Assembly: GCA_018242645.1 (NCBI GenBank)
Contig: JAFEBN010000235.1
Span: 1 to 35,588, forward strand
Source of the DNA: Planctomycetota bacterium
GTDB lineage: Bacteria; Planctomycetota; Phycisphaerae; Phycisphaerales; UBA1924
Direction: 5' to 3'
DNA: 35,588 nt
Shown here: positions 8,188 through 21,451 of the stretch, one piece after another
Layout of the letters: each line of letters begins with the position of its first letter
Position numbering within the stretch: position 1 is the first letter of the stretch
Notes under the pieces: generated by a model
The model's database searches: none
The model's input: the letters and a program-made list of their open reading frames with translations, nothing else
What the model was told of the DNA's origin: nothing
Translations under genes and position numbers: made by a program

Positions 8188-9486
8188 TTAGCGAGCGGCC
8201 CAACGCCCGGCGCGCTTGCCGCTCGTGAGCGCGCCCGCCACGGTCGCCGGGTTCTCGGTGTCGAGAGCTTCGCCCGCGAAGCAAAGCGTGCCCGCGACTG
8301 GACGGGCGAGCTCGCTTGCCGCCGTGTCCTGGCCCACGAGCGCGTAGCTGTACGCGCCCCGCGAGAACGGATCGGTCAGCCAGTTGTGCGCATGAAACCG
8401 GCAGAGGCGGGCGCCGAGAAAGCCCCTTGCCCGGTGGAAGAGGTCCGCCAGTGACTGGATCGCGCAGCGCCGCAGCCGGCTTTCATCGGCATTGCTGAGC
8501 GCGTCCGCAACAGGGCCTCCCGCCCAGCCGGTGAGCCGGCATGATCTCAAGGGCCGTGCGGTCCACCATGTCGGGAACGCCGAGCCGGGGGTGTGAAGGA
8601 ACGAAGCGTCGGCGGTATCCTCATCGTCTTCCCAGAAGGGGCGATCGAATTCGAGCAGCACTTTTTCGAGCAGCACTTTGACCACGCCGCCAAAGCCGAT
8701 GTCATGGACACGGCGCAGCGCGGGCACGGGCGGGTCGAAGTGAACAGCGCCCGGCCCGCCGGGAGGGCACTGCAGGATTCCTAGCGGCAGGGTGATCACG
8801 ACGCGAGGGGCTCGGTAGACCCGGCGCCGCGTGTGAATCGCGGCCTCACCCGGTTTCCAGTGCACGCCGGTGACCTGCTCGCGAAGGCGGAGTTTGAGGA
8901 GCCGCCGGTCGATCGAACGCAGCAAGCCCGCGACAAGCGCTCCGTAACCGGTGAGGAGCCGGAACTGCGTGTTGTCCTCGGTGTTGCCAATATCCGCCCA
9001 TTCCTTCGCGAGCGAGCGTGCGCTGATCCGTTCGGGGTCGGCGGCGTCAAAGCCTTTGACGAAGTCCAGCGCGGTGCGGCGCTTGAGCTCGCTCACACGC
9101 GACCGAGTCAGATAATTTGAGAATGAAACGTCAGGTCCGCGAAGCTTGGCCAGGCCACGCATCGCGTCCTCAAGCCGGGCGTCGAAGTCGTCGGCTTTGG
9201 CCAGGCGCCCGTGGCGTCGCTCGTGGTGTTCGAACGGCACGTCGTAGGCGGATAGTTCGAGGTTGCGGATCAGACCCCAGGTTGAGTCCGGGCGACCATG
9301 GACGAACTCCGCGCCCAGTTCGGTCGCAAATGGGGCCGAGGGCGACGCGAGCGTGTGAATCCGTCCGCCGATTCGATCGCGACCTTCGAGCACGAGCACC
9401 CGTGCGCCGTGCTGCGTCGCTTCCTTTGCCGCGGCAAGCCCGGCAGCGCCGGCGCCAATCACGATGATGTCGACACCCGATCGCAA
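8188..9486 (-). CDS. Flavin-containing amine oxidase family protein
   Basis: A 432-residue FAD enzyme of the monoamine/polyamine oxidase superfamily. It has an N-terminal GAGAAG (residues 11-16), the VLEGRDRIGGRI signature that follows the first fold, LGAEFVHG, and a C-terminal FAD-binding segment LCFAGEALDTENPATVAGA. Such enzymes oxidise amines to aldehyde, ammonia and H2O2; the substrate cannot be told from sequence. There is no signal peptide. The start TTG at 9486-9484 puts the fold at the normal distance from the N terminus, but no good ribosome site is visible and the frame stays open upstream. It is convergent with the haemoglobin gene (no gap between stops) and divergent from the UdgX gene. 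Confidence 0.85.
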   Translation of the reverse strand: MRSGVDIIVIGAGAAGLAAAKEATQHGARVLVLEGRDRIGGRIHTLASPSAPFATELGAEFVHGRPDSTWGLIRNLELSAYDVPFEHHERRHGRLAKADDFDARLEDAMRGLAKLRGPDVSFSNYLTRSRVSELKRRTALDFVKGFDAADPERISARSLAKEWADIGNTEDNTQFRLLTGYGALVAGLLRSIDRRLLKLRLREQVTGVHWKPGEAAIHTRRRVYRAPRVVITLPLGILQCPPGGPGAVHFDPPVPALRRVHDIGFGGVVKVLLEKVLLEFDRPFWEDDEDTADASFLHTPGSAFPTWWTARPLRSCRLTGWAGGPVADALSNADESRLRRCAIQSLADLFHRARGFLGARLCRFHAHNWLTDPFSRGAYSYALVGQDTAASELARPVAGTLCFAGEALDTENPATVAGALTSGKRAGRWAAR

Positions 9487-9559
9487 GATCTGAAAGTGGA
9501 AGGCGGCATGAGGTGCTCGTGAAACGAATCTGAGATCACAAACCGGGCATTTACCTTGG

Positions 9560-10258
9560 TTGACGAACGCCCGGCACGGGGCCTCAATAGACGCAGTGAT
9601 TCAGCGCAAGCGTCCATCGGCCGGTCAGAGAGCGGGATTCGTCGGCGCGGAGAAGTTTCTGCCGCGTGTCCACTCGCTCAGGCAACTGCGTGCCGCGGTG
9701 CAGTCTTGCCGAGGCTGCGACCTTTACAAGGGCGCCACGCAGGCGGTGTTCGGAGCGGGGGGAAGCAAGCCGAGCCTGATGCTGGTCGGCGAGCAACCCG
9801 GCGATCAAGAGGACAAGCAGGGCCGGCCGTTCGTCGGGCCGGCGGGGGCGCTGCTTCACAAAGCACTCGCCGAGGCGGGAATCGCGGAAGAGAACACATA
9901 CTTCACCAACGCGGTAAAGCACTTTCGCTGGGTCGTGAACCCTCGCGGCAAGCGACGCCTGCACAAGTCGCCTGGCGCCCAGCAGATTGCGGCTTGTCAC
10001 GCGTGGCTGGCGTGCGAGGTCGAAGCGACCGCGCCGCGGGTGATCGTTCTTCTCGGCGCTGCGGCGGGCATGGCGTTTTTCGGTCGCTCGTTCCGTGTCG
10101 GCACGTCGCGTGGCCGTCTTCTGACGCTCGGCTCGCGGCGGTTTCTCGCCACGATTCATCCATCGGCCGTGCTGCGGTCGACCAGCAGCGCCGAGCGTGC
10201 GGTCGCGTTTCGCGGGCTGGTGACCGATCTTCAAGCCGCCCGCGCAGCCGCGGCGTAA
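9560..10258 (+). CDS. udgX: UdgX-type uracil-DNA glycosylase
   Basis: A protein of up to 232 residues of the iron-sulfur uracil-DNA glycosylase superfamily. Numbering from TTG 9560: cluster cysteines C50 and C53 (SCRGCDLY) and C146 (AACHAWL); motif A GEQPGDQEDK at 77-86; FVGPAG at 91-96; HPS at 200-202. The decisive mark is the basic loop KRRLHKSP (131-138). Its His aligns with the residue by which UdgX links covalently to the sugar after uracil removal. The position where family 4 enzymes have a fourth Cys is His121 (VKHF), as in UdgX. It acts on uracil in DNA, especially single strands, and makes a suicide-type adduct. The start is uncertain: TTG 9560 or GTG 9596, both without a clear ribosome site. 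Confidence 0.9.
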   Translation: MTNARHGASIDAVIQRKRPSAGQRAGFVGAEKFLPRVHSLRQLRAAVQSCRGCDLYKGATQAVFGAGGSKPSLMLVGEQPGDQEDKQGRPFVGPAGALLHKALAEAGIAEENTYFTNAVKHFRWVVNPRGKRRLHKSPGAQQIAACHAWLACEVEATAPRVIVLLGAAAGMAFFGRSFRVGTSRGRLLTLGSRRFLATIHPSAVLRSTSSAERAVAFRGLVTDLQAARAAAA

Positions 10259-10283
10259 ACCCTGTTTGTTCGGAGAGCCTGCT

Positions 10284-10631
10284 GTGGCATTCTTCACGCT
10301 TTCACGTTCCGACAACGGCAGTTGGTGGTTCCGGCTCATCGCACGCGATGGAGGGCTGCTGCTGTCGAGCGAGCCGTTTGCTTCGCGGGAGCTGGCGCTC
10401 CAGGGGATCGACGAGGTGCGCATCCGTTCGGTCGTTGATGCAGGGTTTCTCCGTCACCATACCGCCGTGATGCAGCATTCGTTCACCCTGTGCAGCGCTT
10501 CGCAGGGCGTGATCGGACGCAGCCCGATCTATGCCAGCGCGCCGGAGATGGAGACGGCGATCGAGCACATCAAGCAGCGGGCGCACTCGGCAACTGTTCG
10601 CGACGCCAACAACGGCGCGGGTTCGCACTGA
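10284..10631 (+). CDS. YegP-like DUF1508 domain protein
   Basis: A 115-residue protein from GTG 10284, chosen because GGAGAG (10272-10277) stands 6 nt before it and the first repeat starts at once (AFFTLSRSDNGSWWFRLIA). It carries the two tandem DUF1508 beta-beta-alpha units. The first is fairly typical (FRLIARDGGLLLSSEPFAS); the second, more diverged, is HSFTLCSASQGVIGRSPIYA with a following helix. The family (YegP of E. coli) is small, cytosolic and of unknown biochemical role. It lies 25 bp after udgX and could share its transcript. Confidence 0.75.
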   Translation: MAFFTLSRSDNGSWWFRLIARDGGLLLSSEPFASRELALQGIDEVRIRSVVDAGFLRHHTAVMQHSFTLCSASQGVIGRSPIYASAPEMETAIEHIKQRAHSATVRDANNGAGSH

Positions 10632-10693
10632 CCCTGGCGAATCACGCGCCCTTTAACCCGAGTTCACGCCCAGCGCGCTGAGTCAGTGCAGCG

Positions 10694-11626
10694 ATGACAG
10701 CAAGGAATGGACAAGCAAGGCGCGAAACAGCGGCACGTCGACAGACCCGGCAGCAGCCCCGCCCTCCGTTTCCCGAGCAGCACCAGGACAAGCCAGGGCT
10801 CGAGTCCAAGCTGAATCCGCGTCCGCGCTATTGGGCGCCCGGGTATCGGGCGGCCGGCAAGCTCATGGACAAAGTGGCGTTGATCACAGGTGGCGACTCG
10901 GGGATCGGTCGCGCCGTCGCCGTGCTTTTCGCCCGAGAAGGTTGCGACGTCGCGATCAATTTTCTGGATGCCGAGCGGGCGGACGCCGAAGAAACCCGTC
11001 AGGTGGTCGAGATGGAGGGGCGACGCTGCCTCCTTCTCCCCGGCGATCTGCGCGACCCGCGCGTCTGCCGCGACCTGGTTGAACAGACCGTTCGACGCCT
11101 CGGGCAGCTTGATGTCCTGGTAAGCAATGCCGCCTGGCAGAATCGCAAGCAGAGCATCGAAGAGCTCTCCGATGCCGAGCTCGAGCGCACGTTTGAGACC
11201 AATGTGTACGCCTATGTGCGCCTCGTGAAGGCCGCCATGCGTCACATGAAGCCGGGCGCAGCGATCATCGCGACGAGTTCCGAAACGGCGTTCGACGGAC
11301 CGGAGGAACTGCCCGATTACTCCGCGACCAAGGGCGCGATCAACACGCTCACCAAGAGCCTCGCCCGCCAGCTCATTCCAAAGGGGATCCGCGTCAATGC
11401 GGTGGCGCCCGGACCCGTCTGGACGCCGCTCAATGCCGCGGATCGCGGCACCAGTCCCAAGCGTGTCGCGAAGTTCGGCGCGGGAAAAACCTCCCCGCCC
11501 ATCAAGCGCCCGGCTCAGCCGGAAGAACTCGCCCCCGCGTACGTGTTCCTCGCTTCCGAAGCCGACTCGAGCTACGTCGCCGGGCAGGTGCTCCGAGTGA
11601 TGGGGGGCAAGACCTCCGGCGGTTGA
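10694..11626 (+). CDS. SDR-family oxidoreductase, general-stress-protein-39-like
   Basis: A 310-residue short-chain dehydrogenase. A disordered Gln/Arg/Pro-rich N-terminal extension (residues 1-50, including PGLESKLNPRPRY) precedes the Rossmann fold with TGGDSGIG at 65-72. Then come N146-A-A (SNAAWQN), the catalytic Ser in ATSSETAF (193-200), Y209-x3-K213 (YSATK) and the NAVAPGPVWTPL loop (235-246). The PGLESK-type extension is typical of the YdaD/YhdF group that Bacillus makes under general stress; the substrate is unknown. It uses NAD(P)H, probably in the cytosol. It is followed after 14 nt by the DUF6496 gene with its own strong ribosome site, so these two form a small stress operon. Confidence 0.92.
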   Translation: MTARNGQARRETAARRQTRQQPRPPFPEQHQDKPGLESKLNPRPRYWAPGYRAAGKLMDKVALITGGDSGIGRAVAVLFAREGCDVAINFLDAERADAEETRQVVEMEGRRCLLLPGDLRDPRVCRDLVEQTVRRLGQLDVLVSNAAWQNRKQSIEELSDAELERTFETNVYAYVRLVKAAMRHMKPGAAIIATSSETAFDGPEELPDYSATKGAINTLTKSLARQLIPKGIRVNAVAPGPVWTPLNAADRGTSPKRVAKFGAGKTSPPIKRPAQPEELAPAYVFLASEADSSYVAGQVLRVMGGKTSGG

Positions 11627-11640
11627 ATAAGGAGTCCATC

Positions 11641-11826
11641 ATGGCCCGATACGGAAAGAAAGCCTCCGAAAAAGTCGAACGCGCCATGCACGAACGCAAG
11701 CGCGGCACGCTCCGCAGCGGCGGTTCGGGGAAGAAAGTGACCAGCCGCAAGCAGGCCATCGCGATCGGCTTGTCCGAGGCTCGTCGCGAAGGCGGCAAGG
11801 TGCCCCGCAAGCGCTCGTCCAAGTGA
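11641..11826 (+). CDS. Small basic DUF6496-type protein
   Basis: A 61-residue, very basic protein starting MARYGKKASEKVERAMHE, with AAGGAG at 11629-11634 in front of ATG 11641. The pattern of an N-terminal amphipathic helix, a GTLRSGGSGKKVTSRKQAIA middle and a GLSEARREGGKVP end is that of DUF6496. These small proteins are widespread, often found next to stress genes and of unknown function. The Lys/Arg content and the KQAIAIGLSEAR helix suggest nucleic-acid contact, which is speculation. It is probably cotranscribed with the SDR gene. Confidence 0.8.
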   Translation: MARYGKKASEKVERAMHERKRGTLRSGGSGKKVTSRKQAIAIGLSEARREGGKVPRKRSSK

Positions 11827-11982
11827 CCCCAACCGATTTGACTCGATTCACACCCTGCTCACTGCCCCGACACGCGTAAACCCAGCCTGTCTCCGATCAG
11901 CACACACAGCGTGAGTACCGCAGTGTCGTCTTCGGGGCGCGGCGTTCCGCTGCCCTGGTTTCACCCTTTTTAGGAGTTCTTC

Positions 11983-13305
11983 ATGAGTAATCGAAATCGC
12001 AACCGCCAGCATCAGCAGGATCGAGGTTGGCAGGGCCAGTCCGGCGGTCAGTACGGCGGACAGTCCACGTACCAGGGCAATCAGGGCCAGTCGTGGTCGC
12101 AGCGCGGCGGCCGCTCCCAGGGCCAGGATCGCAACGAGTGGCAGTCCTATCCCGAATCCTCCGAGGGTCGCGACCAGTACGGCTCCATGGGCTACGGCCA
12201 GAGCAACTGGGGTCAGAGGAATCTCGGTCGCCAAGGCTTCGGACAGACCGGATACGGCCAGAGTGGTCCCGGACAGAGTGGTTATGGCCAGGGCAGCTAC
12301 GGTCAGAATGAATACAGCCGCGGCAACCAGAGCGGCTCGAGCCAGGGCAACGACTACGGCGAATACGGTGCCGGATACGGCGGCATGTGGTCGCGCGAAT
12401 CGGAAGACAGCGGCAACTACGGCTCCGACCGCCGCTTCGAATCCCGTGAAGGGGGCGCTTCGCGCTACAACCAGCAGTCGCAGGGCCCGGACTACGGCTA
12501 CAGCAGCTACGGCCGAAGCGGCTCGGGCGACTACACGGGCGGCAGCGAAGGCGGCTACGGGAGCCAGTACGGCTCAGGCAATTACGGTGGTGGCAGCTCC
12601 AGCGGCAGTTCGGCCCGCGGTAACTATGGCAACTACGGCGGAAGCGGCTACGGCGGCGGAAGCGGTGGGAACTATGGAAGCTATTCGGGCGGTGGGTCGT
12701 ATGGCGGCCAGAACTATGGCAATTCGGGGTGGGGTGGCAGCTCCGGTGGCTATTCGGGCGGAACCTCCGGGAGCGGTTACTCGGGAGGCTCGGGAAGCCA
12801 GGGGATGGGCGGTTACTCCGGCGGGCAGGGCATGGGTGGCTACTCCAGCGGCTCGGGTATGGGCTCGTATGGCAGCCAGAGCGGCTCGAGCGAGTACGGC
12901 CGGGGTGTTGCGCCTCGCAACTACAAGAAGTCGGACGACCGGGTCCGCGATGATGTGTGCGAGCGCCTCATTCAGGACGGGTACGACTGCAGCGAGATCG
13001 ACGTTGCCTGCAAGGACGGCGTCATCACGCTTTCGGGCGAGGCGTGCAGCCGCGAGACCAAGCACTCGATGGAGCACAGCGCTTCGGCCGTCACCGGCGT
13101 GAACGACGTGCAGAATCAGATCCGCGTCAAGAAGGGCGATCGCCAGGGTGGCAGCTCGGGCACCAGCTCAAGCGACCAGGGCTACTCGAGCAAGGGGATG
13201 AGCGACTCGGGCTCGAGCTCTTCGACCTCCGGCTCGTATTCCGGCACGTCGACCGGTACTTCGACCGGTACGTCGACGGGGACAACCGGTTCGCGCAAGT
13301 CATAA
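11983..13305 (+). CDS. FUS-like low-complexity Gly/Ser/Tyr/Gln protein with BON domain
   Basis: A 440-residue protein with AGGAG (11972-11976) before ATG 11983. Residues 1-310 are almost entirely G, S, Y, Q and N, first as GYGQS-type units (SGYGQGSYGQNEYSRG) and then as GGYSGG / SGSGYSGG units, with a few charged spots. Residues about 317-386 form a BON domain (DRVRDDVCERLIQDGYDC, then GVITLSGEA, then VTGVNDVQNQI). The tail (387-440) is Ser/Gly-rich and ends in three GTST repeats. BON domains bind membranes or lipids in OsmY-type proteins, but no signal peptide is present here. BON proteins with low-complexity heads occur in several stress loci; the head resembles the phase-separating [G/S]Y[G/S] domains of eukaryotic FUS. 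A stem-loop terminator follows the gene. Confidence 0.85.
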   Translation: MSNRNRNRQHQQDRGWQGQSGGQYGGQSTYQGNQGQSWSQRGGRSQGQDRNEWQSYPESSEGRDQYGSMGYGQSNWGQRNLGRQGFGQTGYGQSGPGQSGYGQGSYGQNEYSRGNQSGSSQGNDYGEYGAGYGGMWSRESEDSGNYGSDRRFESREGGASRYNQQSQGPDYGYSSYGRSGSGDYTGGSEGGYGSQYGSGNYGGGSSSGSSARGNYGNYGGSGYGGGSGGNYGSYSGGGSYGGQNYGNSGWGGSSGGYSGGTSGSGYSGGSGSQGMGGYSGGQGMGGYSSGSGMGSYGSQSGSSEYGRGVAPRNYKKSDDRVRDDVCERLIQDGYDCSEIDVACKDGVITLSGEACSRETKHSMEHSASAVTGVNDVQNQIRVKKGDRQGGSSGTSSSDQGYSSKGMSDSGSSSSTSGSYSGTSTGTSTGTSTGTTGSRKS

Positions 13306-13332
13306 GACCTGCATATTGGTTCTGTAGACACG

Positions 13333-13370
13333 CGGCGCCGCCCAATTCGTTCGGGCGGCGCCGTTCATTT
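13333..13370 (+). terminator. Rho-independent-type terminator after the BON gene
   Basis: A perfect 11-bp stem (CGGCGCCGCCC at 13333-13343 with GGGCGGCGCCG at 13353-13363) and a 9-nt loop are followed by a T-rich run (TTCATTTT). It lies 28 bp after the BON gene stop. Confidence 0.75.
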
Positions 13371-13388
13371 TGCAACAGCAAATCCGAT

Positions 13389-13601
13389 TTACTTGGGAGG
13401 ATTGGACCGGGTGTGAAGCCGGCGTTCGAGCTGGTCGACTCGGGCTTCGAGCTCGCCGATCAACTCGCAGAGGCTGCGGATGACATCGAGCGTTGCCAGG
13501 TGGACGTGGAAGACGCGATCGGGAAAACCGGCCCCGCGGAGCTCTTCGTACACCTGCTCTATGGCCGTGTGGACGCCATCACAGATTCGTTTCGAGCCCA
13601 T
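13389..13601 (-). CDS. Small hypothetical protein with C-terminal coiled coil
   Basis: A 70-residue frame starting at ATG 13601, with AGGA about 9 nt upstream. It begins MGSKRICDGVHTAIEQVYEE and ends in a heptad-like stretch LIGELEARVDQLERRLH (about residues 46-62), so it may form a short coiled coil. I do not recognise a family. Support is the start site, codon-like composition and position: it is flanked on both sides by stem-loops and read on the same strand as the neighbouring small gene. It could be spurious. Confidence 0.5.
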   Translation of the reverse strand: MGSKRICDGVHTAIEQVYEELRGAGFPDRVFHVHLATLDVIRSLCELIGELEARVDQLERRLHTRSNPPK

Positions 13602-13695
13602 ACAGCATTTCCTGTGGCCAGTTCCCTTCGGAAGAAGCGCACCACAGTCTTCGATGGAAGCTTGTCAGAACATAGCAAAAGAACCGGCTTCCACC

Positions 13696-13725
13696 GGGCC
13701 CGCCGCGACTGGCCGCGGCGGGCCC
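13696..13725. terminator. Strong GC stem-loop between two small minus-strand genes
   Basis: A perfect 12-bp stem (GGGCCCGCCGCG at 13696-13707 with its complement at 13714-13725) closes a 6-nt loop. Read on the minus strand it is followed about 12 nt later by TTCTTTT. It probably acts as a second, back-up terminator behind the one at 13737-13773. Confidence 0.5.
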
Positions 13726-13736
13726 TTCCGTCCGTC

Positions 13737-13773
13737 AAAAGCCCGTGAGACCTTTTTCAAGTCGATCACGGGC
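13737..13773 (-). terminator. Terminator of the small Gln/Gly-rich gene
   Basis: On the minus strand an 8-bp perfect stem (GCCCGTGA / TCACGGGC, 13773 to 13741, 17-nt loop) is followed directly by TTTT. It begins 9 nt after the stop codon of the gene ending at 13782. Confidence 0.7.
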
Positions 13774-13781
13774 GAAGGGAG

Positions 13782-14120
13782 TTAGCTGGCGGCCTGTTCG
13801 CCGCCCGTCTGCTGACCGGTCTGTGTGCCACCGGTCTGATTCCGACTTTGCTGGTTGCCGGCATCGCGACCGGCCTGATTGGGTTCGGCGCGTGCCGCGT
13901 CCGCGTCGTTGGCGGGCGTGGAGGCCGATCCGGCGCCGGTGCTGGAAGAGGGCTTCTGGCCCGATTTGCCCTCGCTCTGGAGCGAGCCGGCGTTGCGGGG
14001 GAGTTTTCCGGGCTCGCCCTCGGGCTGGGTGGTCGGGAAGATCTCCCGGCCGGCCTGCTTGCCGGGGGTCGAGTCTCCCTGCTTCGGTCCTGATTGATTG
14101 CCCTGTTTCTCTTGTGCCAT
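13782..14120 (-). CDS. Disordered Gln/Gly/Ser/Pro-rich small protein
   Basis: A 112-residue protein from ATG 14120, with AAAGGA upstream (about 14128-14133). It starts MAQEKQGNQSGPKQGDS and is hydrophilic throughout, rich in Q, G, S, P, N and T, with a TGGTQTGQQTGGEQ tail. No hydrophobic core is visible, so it should be intrinsically disordered. No known domain is recognised. Its placement among stress genes and its composition recall small hydrophilic, desiccation-type proteins, but this is inference. A clean terminator follows its stop. It is divergent from the zinc-binding protein gene. Confidence 0.65.
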   Translation of the reverse strand: MAQEKQGNQSGPKQGDSTPGKQAGREIFPTTQPEGEPGKLPRNAGSLQSEGKSGQKPSSSTGAGSASTPANDADAARAEPNQAGRDAGNQQSRNQTGGTQTGQQTGGEQAAS

Positions 14121-14201
14121 CGAAAGTCCTTTCCTTGCCAATTGTGTGGTGTGTTGCGGTTGAGCGTGCGGAGCGACATCCCGGGGCGCGTGATGTCGAC
14201 A

Positions 14202-14230
14202 TAAGGACGAACTCATCGCGTTTGTGTCAA
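14202..14230 (-). promoter_or_regulatory. Possible promoter of the small disordered-protein gene
   Basis: A perfect TTGACA -35 hexamer is read on the minus strand at 14230-14225. With a 17-nt spacer the -10 would be TCCTTA at 14207-14202, a poor match. The site is about 82 bp upstream of the ATG at 14120, in the gap between two divergent genes. Confidence 0.3.
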
Positions 14231-14309
14231 AGCGCAGGGATGTTGTCTCGGCGTTCACGCCATGCTCACGTGTCCGTCGTTTGCTTGGAGTTCCGGCTGG
14301 AGATGAATC

Positions 14310-14747
14310 ATGCGAACGGTGCAGCGGTGGATCGACTCGGTACTGAGATGGCGTACGCAAGGCTTCGGCGCGGGCCGGCTCGTGATGAACGCCGCGACGG
14401 GGGAGGAACTCCCGGTGTCGGTGAATCCGCAGATCGACCCGCGCGCATCCATTCCCGAGACGCCGCCCGCGATGCCGGCCGTGCGGGCGTCCGCGCAGGA
14501 CGCGTCGGGTGCGCTTGAGAACGCCAAGCGGTGTTCAACCTGCGGCAACGAATACGAGAACGTGTTCCGCGTGATCCGCGACCGGCAGGAATTTGTGTTC
14601 GACAGCATCGAATGCGCGGCGCACATGTTGGCGCCGGTGTGTTCGCACTGCGGGTGCCGGATCCTGGGGCACGGGGTGGAGGCGGATGGGCTTGTTTTCT
14701 GCTGCAACCACTGCGCGCGTCACAGCGAGCGTCACAAGGCGGGCTGA
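14310..14747 (+). CDS. Small zinc-binding protein, Cys-rich
   Basis: A 145-residue protein from ATG 14310, preceded by GGAG at 14299-14302. The first 70 residues are Pro/Ala-rich linker. The rest has clustered metal ligands: C75-x2-C78 (CSTCGNEY), C102-x2-H105 (ECAAH), C111-x2-C114-x-C116 (CSHCGCR) and C131/C132-x2-C135 (CCNHCARH). The order and the phrase CGNEYEN...FDSIECAAH resemble treble-clef or TRASH/MYM-like fingers in small bacterial proteins of unknown role. It probably binds two zinc ions and may act in regulation or metal handling in the cytosol. It stands alone, between the divergent disordered-protein gene and the long leader of the kinase operon. Confidence 0.7.
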   Translation: MRTVQRWIDSVLRWRTQGFGAGRLVMNAATGEELPVSVNPQIDPRASIPETPPAMPAVRASAQDASGALENAKRCSTCGNEYENVFRVIRDRQEFVFDSIECAAHMLAPVCSHCGCRILGHGVEADGLVFCCNHCARHSERHKAG

Positions 14748-14922
14748 TTTCTCCACCTGAACAGACTTTCACTGCGGACTTATCCGATCCTCAGAGCATC
14801 GTCGTAACGTTCGCTTCGCACGCGGGTGGGCGCTGCAGTCGAGAGATCCGAGTCAGGGAGGAAGTGGGCGAGAGTCCGAAAGGTGCTCGTCCATGTTGTC
14901 TGACATCGCACCCACAAGTCGG

Positions 14923-14960
14923 AACGCCCATCGCCTGGATGCGAGGGCGTTTCGCTTTTT
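14923..14960 (+). terminator. Terminator-like hairpin in the kinase leader
   Basis: AACGCCC (14923-14929) pairs with GGGCGTT (14945-14951). After one bulged A, TCGC (14931-14934) pairs with GCGA (14941-14944) around a 6-nt loop. TCGCTTTTT follows. Confidence 0.6.
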
Positions 14961-15025
14961 GCGCGCATGAGTTGGTTGTCATGAAGGGCTCATGAGCAAT
15001 CACTGAAAACAACAACACGTGTGCT

Positions 15026-15045
15026 CCGAAGAAATTCGGTTTTTT
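15026..15045 (+). terminator. Short hairpin with T6 run before the kinase gene
   Basis: CCGAA (15026-15030) and TTCGG (15035-15039) close a GAAA tetraloop and are followed directly by six T (15040-15045). An outer GCTC/GAGC pair (15023-15026 with 15046-15049) gives an alternative fold. It lies about 90 bp before the kinase ATG, so it could be an attenuator as well as a terminator. Confidence 0.45.
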
Positions 15046-15134
15046 GAGCTTTGGTGTGTGCAGTTGCGCTTGTTGCCGCTAGGCTCTGTGGGCAGAGACG
15101 CGCCTCGCGCGTTCTGCACGCGAGGACTTTCAAT

Positions 15135-21440
<6,306 letters not shown>

Positions 21441-21451
21441 TCGGAGTCACC

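Larger units (their letters stand above)
14748..15134 (+). other. 387-bp gene-free leader of the signalling operon with predicted RNA structure
   Basis: No protein frame of credible quality lies here. The region holds a local stem (GGGCGAG near 14869 pairing with CTCGTCC near 14890), a terminator-like hairpin at 14923-14960, and a short hairpin with a T6 run at 15026-15045. It may be the end of the zinc-protein transcript plus the kinase promoter, a small RNA, or an attenuated leader. It matched no riboswitch or RNA family I know. Confidence 0.45.

Noticed and set aside
8500..8620. Suspected frameshift in the amine oxidase near the PTWWTARPLRS segment
   Set aside because: The frame continues through LTGWAGGPVAD, the expected family wording, so the gene is probably intact, with at most local divergence.
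11848..12234. Minus-strand hydrophobic frame opposite the start of the BON gene
   Set aside because: The apparent membrane-protein look comes from reading Gly/Ser/Gln codons backwards. The plus-strand gene has a strong ribosome site, BON domain and terminator.
12183..12320. Short tandem GYGQS-coding units considered as a CRISPR or DNA repeat array
   Set aside because: They are irregular, in frame and explained by protein repeats in the low-complexity domain; no constant repeat-spacer pattern exists.
14869..14896. Similarity of the leader stem region to SRP RNA or RNase P fragments
   Set aside because: Only short purine-rich phrases agree; the conserved SRP tetraloop region and the RNase P core are absent.
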